Assembly (NCBI RefSeq): GCF_000716435.1
Contig: NZ_JNWO01000014.1
Coordinates: 62,001-126,000 of the forward strand
Direction: 5' to 3'
DNA from: Streptomyces xylophagus
Lineage (GTDB): Bacteria > Actinomycetota > Actinomycetes > Streptomycetales > Streptomycetaceae
DNA length: 64,000 nucleotides
The position numbers and the translations under genes were made by a program. Of the stretch, positions 33,443 to 41,750 are shown piece after piece; the stretch's first letter is position 1, and every line of letters begins with the position of its first letter. The notes beneath the pieces are model-generated. The model saw nothing but the letters and a program-made list of their open reading frames with translations. It was not told the origin of the DNA and did not search any database.

Positions 33443-34590
33443 CGGATCCTCCCCAGCACGCTCATCTCGTAGTGCTGCGCGCCGGAGCCCGCGTTGCCGA
33501 CGACCGCCAGCTCCGCGCCCTCGACCTGGTGGACGGCGGTGCCGCGCAACTGCCGTACGGCCTCGACGACTTTGAGGGTCATCTGCTGGGTTCCGTTCCA
33601 CGCGTACGCCAGGCAGCCGCCGTCGGGATTGACGGGGTGCTTGCCTCCGACGGCGATGGCGCCGCTGGCGGCCAGGGGGCCGCCCTCGCCCTCGCCGCAC
33701 AGCCCGAGGATTTCCAACTGCCGGATGATCTCGAAGGAGTTGGGGTCGTAGAGGGAGAAGACGTCCACGTCCTGCGGGCCGATGCCCGCCATGGCGTAGG
33801 CGCGAGTGGCCGCGTCCCGGCCGAGTTGGCCGACCTCCCGGTACAGCGCGGGGTTGGCGTACGCGGCCTGGTGGTACTCCATGCCGCCGCCGAGCACGGC
33901 GACGGGCGGGTGGGGCAGGTCGCGGGCCCGTTCGGCGGTGGTCACCACGAGGGCGGCGCCGCCCTCGCCGACGATGCAGCAGTCCAGCAGGTGGAACGGT
34001 GTGGCCACCATGCGGGAGGCGAGCACGTCGTCGGCGGTGTACGGGCCGCGGCCGTACATCATCGCCTCCGGGTTGGTGGTGCCGTTGTTGCGGACGGTGG
34101 CGGCGACCTCCGCGAGCTGGTGGGCGGTCGTCCCGTACTGGTGCATGTGCCGGGCCGCTACCAGCGCGAACTGGGCGACGACGTAGCTGCCCCAGACGTC
34201 GGCGAACTCCAGCGGGACTCCGGCGCCGACGGGGCCCGCACCGCGCGAGACCAGTTTGCAGCCGCCGACCACGACGGTGTCGGCGAACCCCGCCCGTACG
34301 GCCGCCGCCGCCTTCAGCAGGCCCCGCGAGCCGGCGTTGTCGAGCATCGAGTCGCTGGTCCAGCGCAGGTCCCGGCCGAGCATCCGCGCCCAGGAGCTGC
34401 CCTCGCCGGGCACACCACCCGGGCCGGGCCAGTCGACCTGGGCGCCGTCGACGTCCGCCGGAGTCAGCCCGGCGTCCTCGATCGCGCCACGCACCGCTTC
34501 GAGGGCGAGGCCCATCGCGTCGCGGTGTGGGAGGGACAGCGCCTGCTCGGTGGCGTGCACGCCGACGACGACGGGTTGGCGGCCGTTCAC
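33439..34590 (-). CDS. Thiolase-fold protein without thiolase catalytic residues (Ltp2-like retro-aldolase candidate)
   Basis: A 383-residue thiolase-fold protein. Where active SCP-x thiolases have ENMCATGSE, this reads SMLDNAGSRG: no Cys. The HDCF region is LYDPNSF, and the GHPIGASG region is AYAWNGTQQ. Three catalytic positions are therefore lost, which excludes ordinary thiolysis. Ltp2-type steroid aldolases share this loss and use Tyr residues instead; a Tyr is present in SLYDPNSF. Its DUF35 partner overlaps by 4 bases. Start is GTG 34590; GTG 34608 is an alternative. Confidence 0.82.
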   Translation of the reverse strand: MNGRQPVVVGVHATEQALSLPHRDAMGLALEAVRGAIEDAGLTPADVDGAQVDWPGPGGVPGEGSSWARMLGRDLRWTSDSMLDNAGSRGLLKAAAAVRAGFADTVVVGGCKLVSRGAGPVGAGVPLEFADVWGSYVVAQFALVAARHMHQYGTTAHQLAEVAATVRNNGTTNPEAMMYGRGPYTADDVLASRMVATPFHLLDCCIVGEGGAALVVTTAERARDLPHPPVAVLGGGMEYHQAAYANPALYREVGQLGRDAATRAYAMAGIGPQDVDVFSLYDPNSFEIIRQLEILGLCGEGEGGPLAASGAIAVGGKHPVNPDGGCLAYAWNGTQQMTLKVVEAVRQLRGTAVHQVEGAELAVVGNAGSGAQHYEMSVLGRIR

Positions 34591-34594
34591 GGCG

Positions 34595-36169
34595 TCACCG
34601 CCCCGCACCGAGTTGGTCGCCGCCGGGGTAACCGCCCCCGCCGAAGCGCTCGTCGAGCGCCTCGTAGTCCTTGGCGAAGTCCTTGGTGCGCGGCAGCGCC
34701 TCGACGAACTCCACCGTCTTCGGCTTCTTGTACGAGGCGATCCGCGCCCGGCAGTGTTCGATGACGTCCGCGGCCGTGACCGGTTCGGCGTCGGGGTGGA
34801 GGACGACGACCGCTTTGACGTCCTGCGCCCAGCGCTCGTTCGGGACACCGATCACTGCGGCCTCCTTCACCGCCGGGTGGGACTCGATGCAGTTCTCCAC
34901 CTCGGCCGGGAAGATGTTCTCGGCGGCCGACTTGAGCATGCGGGTCGTGGTGCCGAGGAAGCTGATCGTGCCGTCGCTCTCGCGCCGGCCGAGGTCGGTG
35001 GTGTGCCACCAACCGAAGCGGAAACGCTGCTCGTTGATCTCGGGCCGGTTCCAGTAACCGAGGTGCACCAGGTCGCCCCGGACGCAGATCTCACCGGCCT
35101 GGCCGACTGCGCACTCCTTGCCGGTGCCGTCCAGGATGCGTACGGCGGTGAAGGGGCCGGGGCGTCCCGCGTTGCCGGTGCCCGTGCCGCCGTAGGCGCC
35201 GGTCACGGCGAAGCCGGTCACCTCGGTCTGGCCGTAGCCGCGGCCCTCGCCGCCGCCGTTGCGGGTGAAGCGGCTGGTGTCGGTGGGGACCGTGCCCTGC
35301 CAGAGGGGGGCCGCGACACTGGCCCGCAGGTGCGAGAGGTCGTGGCCCGCTTCCCGGTTGAGGGCGACGAGTTGGGCGATCGTCGGGGGCATCAGGTACG
35401 CGTGCGTGCACCGCTCCGCCGCCAGCAGCGGGAGCAACTCCTCGGCGACGACCCGGCGGACGACGACGTTCTTGCCGCCGTGTACGAAGGCCGGGACGCC
35501 CCAGAACTGGTAGTTGCCGATGTGGAACATCGGGCCCGCGCCGAGGAAGGCGGTCTCCGTGCCGATGTCCCCCATCCAGGCGGAACTCGCGCCCATGGCA
35601 AGGAGGTTGCGGTGCGAGAGCATCGAGCCGGACTGGCGTCCGGAGATCGCCGCGGTGTAGATGACCAGGAGCGCGGAGTCCGGGTCCACGGCGACGGCCG
35701 GGTCCTCGGCCGCGCCGGAGGCCAGGAAGGACTCGTAGGAGCCGGGGGCCTCGGAGTCGTGCCGCAGCCACAACGCCCGGTGGTCGCTGCCCAGTTCGGC
35801 CCGCGCCTTGCCGACCGTGTCGCCGATCTCCTCGTCCTGCCAGATCACCACCCGGGGGTCGAAGTCCTCTACGGCGAACGCCATTTCGGGGGCGGCCCAG
35901 CGCCAGTAGCCGGGACAGACCATGGCACCGATCTTCGCGGCGGCGCCGAGCAGTTCCCAGATGCGGAAGGAGTTCTGTCCCAGCCAGAGGACGCGGTCGC
36001 CGGGGCCGACCCCGGCGGCCGTGAGGGCGTTGGCGAGACGGTTGGTCCGCTCGTCCAACTGCGGCCAGGTCAGCCGGACTTCGCCGTCGACGAGGGCGAT
36101 GCCGTCGGGAAAGGACCTTCGGTGCTCGCGGATGATGTCGCCGAACGTCAGGCGGCGTGCGGAATGCAT
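34595..36169 (-). CDS. AMP-binding acyl-CoA synthetase with a noncanonical P-loop
   Basis: A 524-residue ANL-family ligase. TFGDIIREHRRSFPD and GPMFHIGNYQFWGVP place the N-terminal domain, GYGQTEVTGF is the A5 motif, WHTTDLGRR the hinge region, and TRMLKSAAENIFP the C-terminal domain. The P-loop, usually YTSGTTGxPKG, is YTAAISGRQSG (residues about 171-181), losing most Ser/Thr and the Lys. ATG at 36169 has GGGAG upstream. It may be a slow or specialised ligase. Part of the operon started by the ALDH gene, 34 bases upstream. Confidence 0.87.
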   Translation of the reverse strand: MHSARRLTFGDIIREHRRSFPDGIALVDGEVRLTWPQLDERTNRLANALTAAGVGPGDRVLWLGQNSFRIWELLGAAAKIGAMVCPGYWRWAAPEMAFAVEDFDPRVVIWQDEEIGDTVGKARAELGSDHRALWLRHDSEAPGSYESFLASGAAEDPAVAVDPDSALLVIYTAAISGRQSGSMLSHRNLLAMGASSAWMGDIGTETAFLGAGPMFHIGNYQFWGVPAFVHGGKNVVVRRVVAEELLPLLAAERCTHAYLMPPTIAQLVALNREAGHDLSHLRASVAAPLWQGTVPTDTSRFTRNGGGEGRGYGQTEVTGFAVTGAYGGTGTGNAGRPGPFTAVRILDGTGKECAVGQAGEICVRGDLVHLGYWNRPEINEQRFRFGWWHTTDLGRRESDGTISFLGTTTRMLKSAAENIFPAEVENCIESHPAVKEAAVIGVPNERWAQDVKAVVVLHPDAEPVTAADVIEHCRARIASYKKPKTVEFVEALPRTKDFAKDYEALDERFGGGGYPGGDQLGAGR

Positions 36170-36203
36170 GCTCTTGGCTCCCAGGGCTTTCGGAAGGCGG
36201 GCG

Positions 36204-37694
36204 TCAGGCGCGGCTGATGCCGACACCCTTGACGTGGATGAACTCGTCGAGACCCGCCTTGCCGCCCTCCCGGCCGAACCCGCTCGTCCCGACGCCGCCG
36301 AACGGTGTGGTGGGCGAACTGATGGGGTTCGGGCCCGGGTTGACGTAGACCGTCCCGGCTTTCAGACGCGGCACCAGCCGGTTCACGCGCCCGATGTCAC
36401 GGGACTGGATGTAGGCGGACAGGCCGTACTCGGTGTCGTTGGCGAGGGCAACGGCCTCGTCCTCCGTGTCGAAGGGGGTGATGGCCAGGACAGGGCCGAA
36501 GATCTCCTGCTGGGCGAGGTCGCTGCGGTTGTCGACGTCGGCGAAGACGGTCGGGGAGACGAAGTAGCCGTCGGCGTCGATGCGTTCACCGCCGTACACG
36601 AGCCGCCCCGCACCACCTTCGACCGCTTTGTCGATCACGCCCTGGACCCGGTCGCGGGCGGCCTCGTCGATGAGGGGTCCGATGTACGTTGCCGGGTCGA
36701 GCGGGTCACCGACCGGCAGGTGCGCGACCACACCGGCGACGCGCGCGACGACCTCGTCGTAGATCGACCGCTCGACCAGCAGCCGGGTCGGCAGTGCGCA
36801 GCCCTGGCCGGTGTTGCTCATGGCGAAGGCCGCGCAGTACGGCACCACGGTGTCGAGGTCGGTGTCGGCGAAGAGCAGGTTGGCGGACTTGCCGCCGAGC
36901 TCGAAGACGACGGGTTTGAGGCTCTGCGCGGCATCGGCCATGATGCGGCGTGCGGTGGCGGGGCCTCCGGTGAAGGAGATCTTGTCCACGCCGGGGTGGG
37001 TGACCAGCGCCGATCCCGCGTCACCGAGTCCGGTGACGACGTTGACGACCCCCTCGGGGATGCCCGCCTCGCGGGCCAGGTCGGCGAAGAGCAGCGCGGA
37101 GAACGGCGTGGACTCGGCCGGTTTGATGACCACGGTGTTGCCGGCGGCGAGCGACGGCGGGACCTTCATCGCCAGGGACAGTGCGGGTGAGTTCCAAGTG
37201 ATGATGTGGCCGATGACGCCGTAGGGCTCGGCGATGGTGTACTCGACGTTCTCGTGCGGGCTGTAGGCCGCGCCGACCATGCCCTCGATCTTGTCGGCCC
37301 AGCCGGCGTAGTACTCGGTCCATTCGGCGACGTGCGGTCCGACGTTCGAGGCCCAGCCGCCGATGCAGACTCCGTTCTCCAGCGGGCAGATCGCGGCGAA
37401 TTCGGGGATGTGGTCGCGGAGGAGCTGCGCGAAGCGGGTGAGCAGGCGGCGGCGCTCGGTGGGGCGCATGGTGCCCCACACCTCGAAGGCCTGGCGGGCG
37501 GCTGCGACGGCCCGGTCCACCTCGGCGGGGCCCGCGAGCGGGATGTGCGCCTGGACGAGGCCGGTCGCCGGGTTGCGGTGCTCGTACTGGCCGCCGCTCG
37601 TGTCGGTGACGTCCTTGCCGCCGATGACCAGGCGGGGGCGCGGCAGGTCGTGCTTGGCTCTGTCCTGGTGCAGCTTCACGTCGACCGTGACCAC
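36204..37694 (-). CDS. Aldehyde dehydrogenase (NAD(P)+-dependent)
   Basis: A 496-residue ALDH with all catalytic residues: Asn168 in TWNSP, Glu265 in FELGGKS and Cys299 in NTGQGCA. GTG at 37694 is taken as start because AAGGAGG lies 5 bases upstream; the frame extends to an ATG at 37715. It oxidises an aldehyde to the acid that the next gene, an acyl-CoA ligase, could activate. That pairing suggests side-chain aldehyde release, for instance by the retro-aldolase candidate in the same operon. Confidence 0.93.
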   Translation of the reverse strand: MVTVDVKLHQDRAKHDLPRPRLVIGGKDVTDTSGGQYEHRNPATGLVQAHIPLAGPAEVDRAVAAARQAFEVWGTMRPTERRRLLTRFAQLLRDHIPEFAAICPLENGVCIGGWASNVGPHVAEWTEYYAGWADKIEGMVGAAYSPHENVEYTIAEPYGVIGHIITWNSPALSLAMKVPPSLAAGNTVVIKPAESTPFSALLFADLAREAGIPEGVVNVVTGLGDAGSALVTHPGVDKISFTGGPATARRIMADAAQSLKPVVFELGGKSANLLFADTDLDTVVPYCAAFAMSNTGQGCALPTRLLVERSIYDEVVARVAGVVAHLPVGDPLDPATYIGPLIDEAARDRVQGVIDKAVEGGAGRLVYGGERIDADGYFVSPTVFADVDNRSDLAQQEIFGPVLAITPFDTEDEAVALANDTEYGLSAYIQSRDIGRVNRLVPRLKAGTVYVNPGPNPISSPTTPFGGVGTSGFGREGGKAGLDEFIHVKGVGISRA

Positions 37695-37738
37695 GGTTGC
37701 CTCCTTGAGCCGCATCCCACATCTCGCACATCTCGCTT

Positions 37739-37755
37739 AAATAGCTAACCTATTT
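37739..37755. promoter_or_regulatory. Inverted-repeat operator AAATAG-CTAAC-CTATTT (site j)
   Basis: A perfect 6-bp inverted repeat with a 5-base spacer, upstream of the ALDH operon. It is nearly identical to site b (AATAGATAACCTATT). Preceded by tctcgctt, which also precedes the element at site k. Confidence 0.65.
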
Positions 37756-37785
37756 ATCCAAGCCAGTCAATGAGTCCGGCCGGCA

Positions 37786-38928
37786 TCAGAGGCCCAGCGA
37801 GCGCCCGATGATCTCCTGCATGATCTCCGAGGTGCCGCCGAACACCCGCTGCACCCGGCTGTCGCGCCAGATCCGGGCGATCTCGTACTCGTTGACGTAG
37901 CCGTAGCCGCCGAACAACTGCATGCAGCGGTCGATGACCTGCCAGCCGGTCTCCGAGGTCCAGTACTTGGCCGCCGCGGCCTCCTCGGGCGTCAACTCGC
38001 CCTGGAACAGGGCCATGATGCAGCCGTCGACGTAGACGCGGGCAGCGCCCAGCTTGGCCTTGATGTCGGCGAGGGCGAACCGGTTGGCCTGGAACTCGCC
38101 GATCGGCTGCCCGAACGCCGTGCGCGTTTTGGCGTAGTCCAGCGCCAGCTCGAAGGCCCGCTCGGCCGCCGCCAGTGAGGAGACGGCGATGGCGAGGCGC
38201 TCGGTCGGGAGGTTGCCCATCATGTGGTAAAAACCGCGGTTCTCCTGCCCGATGAGGTTCTCGGCGGGGACGCGGACGTCGTGGAAGAAGAGTTCGGCGG
38301 TGTCCTGCGCCTTCATGCCGACCTTGTCGAGCTTGCGCCCGCGCTCGAAGCCCTCCGTGTCCCGCTCGACGACGATCAGACTGATGCCCTTGTGCCCGGC
38401 GTCGGGGTCGGTCTTGCAGGCGACGACTACCAGGTCGGCCAGGATGCCGTTGGTGATGAACGTCTTGGAGCCGTCGATCACCCACTCGTCGCCGTCCCGG
38501 CGGGCGGTGGTGCGGATGGCCTTGAGGTCGGATCCGGCGGCCGGCTCGGACAGCGCGAGTGCGCAGATCGTCTCGCCGCTGGTCACTCCGGGCAGCCAAC
38601 GGGCCTTCTGCTCAGGGGTGGTGAGGCGTGTCAGATAGGGCGGGATGACGTCGTTCTGCAGCCCGAGCCCGATGCCGACCGAACTGGTGGCCGCCATCTC
38701 CTCCGCCATGATGGCGTTGTAGCGGAAGTCCCAGATCCCCTGGCCGCCGTACTCCTCCGGGAACTGCCAGCCGATGAGTCCGGCCTTGCCCGCCGCCGCC
38801 CACGCGGCCCGGCTCACCTGCCCGTCCCGCTCCCACTGCTCGGCGTACGGAGCGCATTCCCGCAGGTAGTAGGAGCGGGCGGTCTCCCGGAACAGCTCGT
38901 GCTCCTCGGTGAAGATCGTTCGGCGCAT
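37786..38928 (-). CDS. Acyl-CoA dehydrogenase (long/branched-chain type)
   Basis: A 380-residue classical dehydrogenase. FPEEYGGQGIWD, LSEPAAGSDLKAI, GSKTFITNGILADL, LDKVGMKAQDTAELFF and the terminal FGGTSEIMQEIIGR are all canonical. The GGTSEIM ending and TxxxELFF region match isovaleryl/long-chain enzymes, in which the catalytic Glu is placed differently from medium-chain enzymes. Single gene, divergent from the six-gene plus-strand operon at 39014 across site k. Confidence 0.93.
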   Translation of the reverse strand: MRRTIFTEEHELFRETARSYYLRECAPYAEQWERDGQVSRAAWAAAGKAGLIGWQFPEEYGGQGIWDFRYNAIMAEEMAATSSVGIGLGLQNDVIPPYLTRLTTPEQKARWLPGVTSGETICALALSEPAAGSDLKAIRTTARRDGDEWVIDGSKTFITNGILADLVVVACKTDPDAGHKGISLIVVERDTEGFERGRKLDKVGMKAQDTAELFFHDVRVPAENLIGQENRGFYHMMGNLPTERLAIAVSSLAAAERAFELALDYAKTRTAFGQPIGEFQANRFALADIKAKLGAARVYVDGCIMALFQGELTPEEAAAAKYWTSETGWQVIDRCMQLFGGYGYVNEYEIARIWRDSRVQRVFGGTSEIMQEIIGRSLGL

Positions 38929-38950
38929 GCTCGACTCCGCTCAGGCATCT

Positions 38951-38986
38951 CGCTTATTTAGCTGAAGTAGTTATACGATAGCGCTG
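38951..38986. promoter_or_regulatory. AT-rich divergent promoter/operator region (site k)
   Basis: cgcttatttagctgaagtag at 38951-38970 and ttatacgatagcg next to it. It shares the tctcgctta-n3-tagct start with site j and lies between a dehydrogenase and the divergent SDR operon. Confidence 0.5.
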
Positions 38987-39013
38987 TATCGGCAGCCGGG
39001 CGAGGGAGGGCGC

Positions 39014-39769
39014 GTGAGCGTACGGGACAAGGTGGCACTCGTCACCGGAGCGGGCCGCGGCATCGGCGAGGCAATCGCCGACCGACTCGCCGCCCAGGGA
39101 GCCGCGGTCGCCGTCTGCGATCTCGACGCGGAGGCGGCCGGCAAGGTCGCGGGCCGGCTCGCGGAGCGGTACGGCGTGCGCGCCACGGGAGTCGGCGCGG
39201 ACATCTCCGACAGCGCAGCCATACGCACAGCCGTGGAACGCGTGACCGTCGAACTCGGCCCGGTGGACGTCCTGGTGAACAACGCGGCCGTCGACGTCAT
39301 CGGCCGGTTCGTCGACAGCGGCGAGGAGACCTGGGACCGGATCATCGCCGTCAATCTGCGCGGGACGATCACGATGACCCGGGCCGTCCTCGACCCGATG
39401 ATCGAGCGGGGCGGCGGCCGGATCGTCCACATCGCCTCGGACGCCGGCCGGGTCGGCTCGTCCGGCGAGGTCGTGTACTCGGCGACGAAGGGCGGTGTCA
39501 TCGCCTTCGGCAAGGCGCTGGCCCGCGAGGTGGCCCGGCACGGCATCACCGTGAACAGCGTCTGCCCCGGGCCGACCGACACCGCGCTGCTCGGGCAGGT
39601 CGCCGAGTACAGCCAGAAGATGTACGACGCGACCCTGCGGGCGATCCCGCTGCGCCGCGTCGCCCAGCCCGCCGACATCGCCGGTGTGGTGGCCTTCCTC
39701 GCGTCCGACGACGCCGCCTACATGACCGGGCAGACGCTCTCGGTCAGCGGCGGACTCACGATGGTCTGA
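39014..39769 (+). CDS. SDR family oxidoreductase
   Basis: A 251-residue SDR with TGAGRGIGEA, NNAAVD, IASDAGRVGSSGE where the catalytic Ser is expected, and active-site YSATK. The C-terminal LSVSGGLTMV fits the FabG-like group. GTG at 39014 follows GGGAGGG. The Ser position looks like IASDAGR, so it resembles the 2-hydroxycyclohexane-carboxyl-CoA and similar alicyclic dehydrogenases; this is tentative. First of six co-directional genes ending at 44360. Confidence 0.9.
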   Translation: MSVRDKVALVTGAGRGIGEAIADRLAAQGAAVAVCDLDAEAAGKVAGRLAERYGVRATGVGADISDSAAIRTAVERVTVELGPVDVLVNNAAVDVIGRFVDSGEETWDRIIAVNLRGTITMTRAVLDPMIERGGGRIVHIASDAGRVGSSGEVVYSATKGGVIAFGKALAREVARHGITVNSVCPGPTDTALLGQVAEYSQKMYDATLRAIPLRRVAQPADIAGVVAFLASDDAAYMTGQTLSVSGGLTMV

Positions 39770-39770
39770 G

Positions 39771-40550
39771 GTGGACACCGTGCTGCGTGTCGAACTCCGG
39801 GACCGGATCGCCGTGTTGACCCTCGACCGGCCGGGGCAGCTCAACGCGATCGGCTCCGAGACCGTGGACCGGCTCACCCGCGCGCTGACCGGGTTGCGCG
39901 ACAACGACGACGTACGTGCCCTGGTCGTGGCCGGAGCGGGCCGGGCCTTCTCGGCCGGGGCCGACATCGGTGAGATCGAGTCGTTCACGGCACCACGGCA
40001 GTTCCACTCCTTCGTCCAGCAACTTACCGACGCATACGCACTGTTGGAGGACTTCCCCAAGCCCTCGGTCGCGGCCGTCCACGGGTTCGCCTTCGGCGGC
40101 GGTCTCGAACTCGCGCTCGCCTGTGACCTGCGGGTCGCGGAGCGGGGCACGCGGCTCGGCCTGCCCGAGATGAAGCTCGGCGTACTGCCGGGCGCGGGCG
40201 GCACACAGCGGCTGCCGCGTCTGATCCCGCCCGCGATCGCCAAGCAGATGATCCTCACCGGCGAACCGATCGACGCGGAACGGGCCCACGCGCTCGGCCT
40301 GGTCAACGAACTCGCCGAGCCCGGCAAGGTGTTGGACGCCGCCGAGGCACTCGCCGCCGCGCTGGCGGCCGGCGCCCCGCTGGCCCTCGCGGCGGGAAAG
40401 CGGCTGATCGACTACGGCCTCGGGATGGATCTGGAGGCGGCGATCTCGTACGAACGCGAGACCGTCTCGGTGCTGTTCTCCACGGAGGACCGGGTCGAGG
40501 GACTGAAGGCCTTCCGGGAACGCCGCCCTGGCGACTTCCGCGGCATCTAG
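39771..40550 (+). CDS. Enoyl-CoA hydratase
   Basis: A 259-residue crotonase with the complete hydratase motif set: LDRPGQLNAI, GAGRAFSAGADI, HGFAFGGGLELALACDLR and LPEMKLGVLPGAGGTQRLPR. Both catalytic Glu (in GLELA and LPE) are present, so this is the most confident true enoyl-CoA hydratase of the window. GTG start begins 2 bases after the SDR stop. It sits between an SDR and a CoA transferase, consistent with hydration followed by oxidation of one intermediate. Confidence 0.93.
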   Translation: MDTVLRVELRDRIAVLTLDRPGQLNAIGSETVDRLTRALTGLRDNDDVRALVVAGAGRAFSAGADIGEIESFTAPRQFHSFVQQLTDAYALLEDFPKPSVAAVHGFAFGGGLELALACDLRVAERGTRLGLPEMKLGVLPGAGGTQRLPRLIPPAIAKQMILTGEPIDAERAHALGLVNELAEPGKVLDAAEALAAALAAGAPLALAAGKRLIDYGLGMDLEAAISYERETVSVLFSTEDRVEGLKAFRERRPGDFRGI

Positions 40551-40580
40551 CAGTCGTACCGACAGACAGGGAGGTGGGTT

Positions 40581-41747
40581 GTGCGGCCACTGGAAGGCAT
40601 TTCGGTCGTCGAACTGGGCATGTGGGTGGCGGCTCCGGCCGCGGCCACCATGCTCGCGGACTGGGGCGCGGACGTGGTGAAAGTCGAGGCGCCGACCGGC
40701 GATCCCAACCGCTACACGCTCCGGCACGTCGGCCAGGACATCGACAGCGCGCCCCCGTTCGAGACCGACAACCGCGGCAAGCGCGGGATCGTCCTCGACC
40801 TGCGCTCGGAGGACGGAAAAGGCGTACTGGAACGGCTACTTGAGCGTGCCGACGTCTTCGTCACCAACCTCCGCCCCGGCGCGCTGGAACGCCTGGGCCT
40901 GGCCCCGGACGAGCTGCGCGCCCGCCATCCCCGCCTGGTCGTCGGCACGTTGACGGGCTACGGCTGGACGGGCGCCGAGCGCGACCGTGCCGGCTACGAC
41001 GTCTCCGCCTTCTGGGCGCGGCCCGGCATCGCCGCCATGCTCAATCCGGCCGGGGAGCCACCGCCCGGCATCCGTCCGGGACTTGGTGACCGTACGGCCG
41101 CGGCAAACCTGGTGGCTGGTGTCCTGGCCGCGCTGCTGCGCCGCGAACGCACCGGCGAGGGCGGCGTGGTGGACGTATCGCTGCTGCGGTCCGGAACGTA
41201 CGCCAACGGGAACGACCTCGCCCTGCAGAACTTCTTCGGCAGGCGCGGCCGCACCCGCCACCGCACCGAGCACGAGTCCCCGCTCTACAACTCCTACCGG
41301 GCCGCCGACGACCGCTGGTTCTGGCTGGTCGGTCTGGAGGGCAACCGGCACTGGCCCGGCGTCGTCAAGGCGCTCGGTCGCGCGGACCTGGAGACGGACG
41401 AACGGTTCGCGACGGGCAAGCAACGGCGTGCGCACGTACGCGAGTTGATCGCCGTGTTCGACGAGGAGTTCGCCAGCCGGCCGCTGGACGAATGGGCGGC
41501 GCGATTCGACGCCGAGGGTGTCTGGTGGGCGCCGGTGCAGACGCTCGCGGAGGTCGCGGCCGATCCGCAGGCCGAAGCCGTCGGGGCGTTCGTCGAACAG
41601 CCCGGCATGGGTGACGCGCCACCGCTGCGGACCGTGGCAACCCCCGTCAGTTTCTGGGGTGTTGACGACAAGCCGCGCAGCGGTGCGCCGACGCTCGGCG
41701 AGCACACCGACGACGTACTCCGCGAACTCGACACAACCGGGAGGTAG
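40581..41747 (+). CDS. CaiB/BaiF family CoA transferase (class III)
   Basis: A 388-residue class III CoA transferase: PLEGISVVELGMWVAAPAAA, ADWGADVVKVEAPTGDPN, DNRGKRGIVLDL, LERADVFVTNLRPGALERLG. The catalytic Asp is in RAGYDVSAFWAR. Compared with the 19625 protein it has a longer insertion (NLALQNFF-like region and WFWLVGLEGNRHW). GTG start after GGGAGG. It probably primes the substrate with CoA taken from an acyl-CoA product of the same operon. Confidence 0.92.
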   Translation: MRPLEGISVVELGMWVAAPAAATMLADWGADVVKVEAPTGDPNRYTLRHVGQDIDSAPPFETDNRGKRGIVLDLRSEDGKGVLERLLERADVFVTNLRPGALERLGLAPDELRARHPRLVVGTLTGYGWTGAERDRAGYDVSAFWARPGIAAMLNPAGEPPPGIRPGLGDRTAAANLVAGVLAALLRRERTGEGGVVDVSLLRSGTYANGNDLALQNFFGRRGRTRHRTEHESPLYNSYRAADDRWFWLVGLEGNRHWPGVVKALGRADLETDERFATGKQRRAHVRELIAVFDEEFASRPLDEWAARFDAEGVWWAPVQTLAEVAADPQAEAVGAFVEQPGMGDAPPLRTVATPVSFWGVDDKPRSGAPTLGEHTDDVLRELDTTGR

Positions 41748-41750
41748 CAG

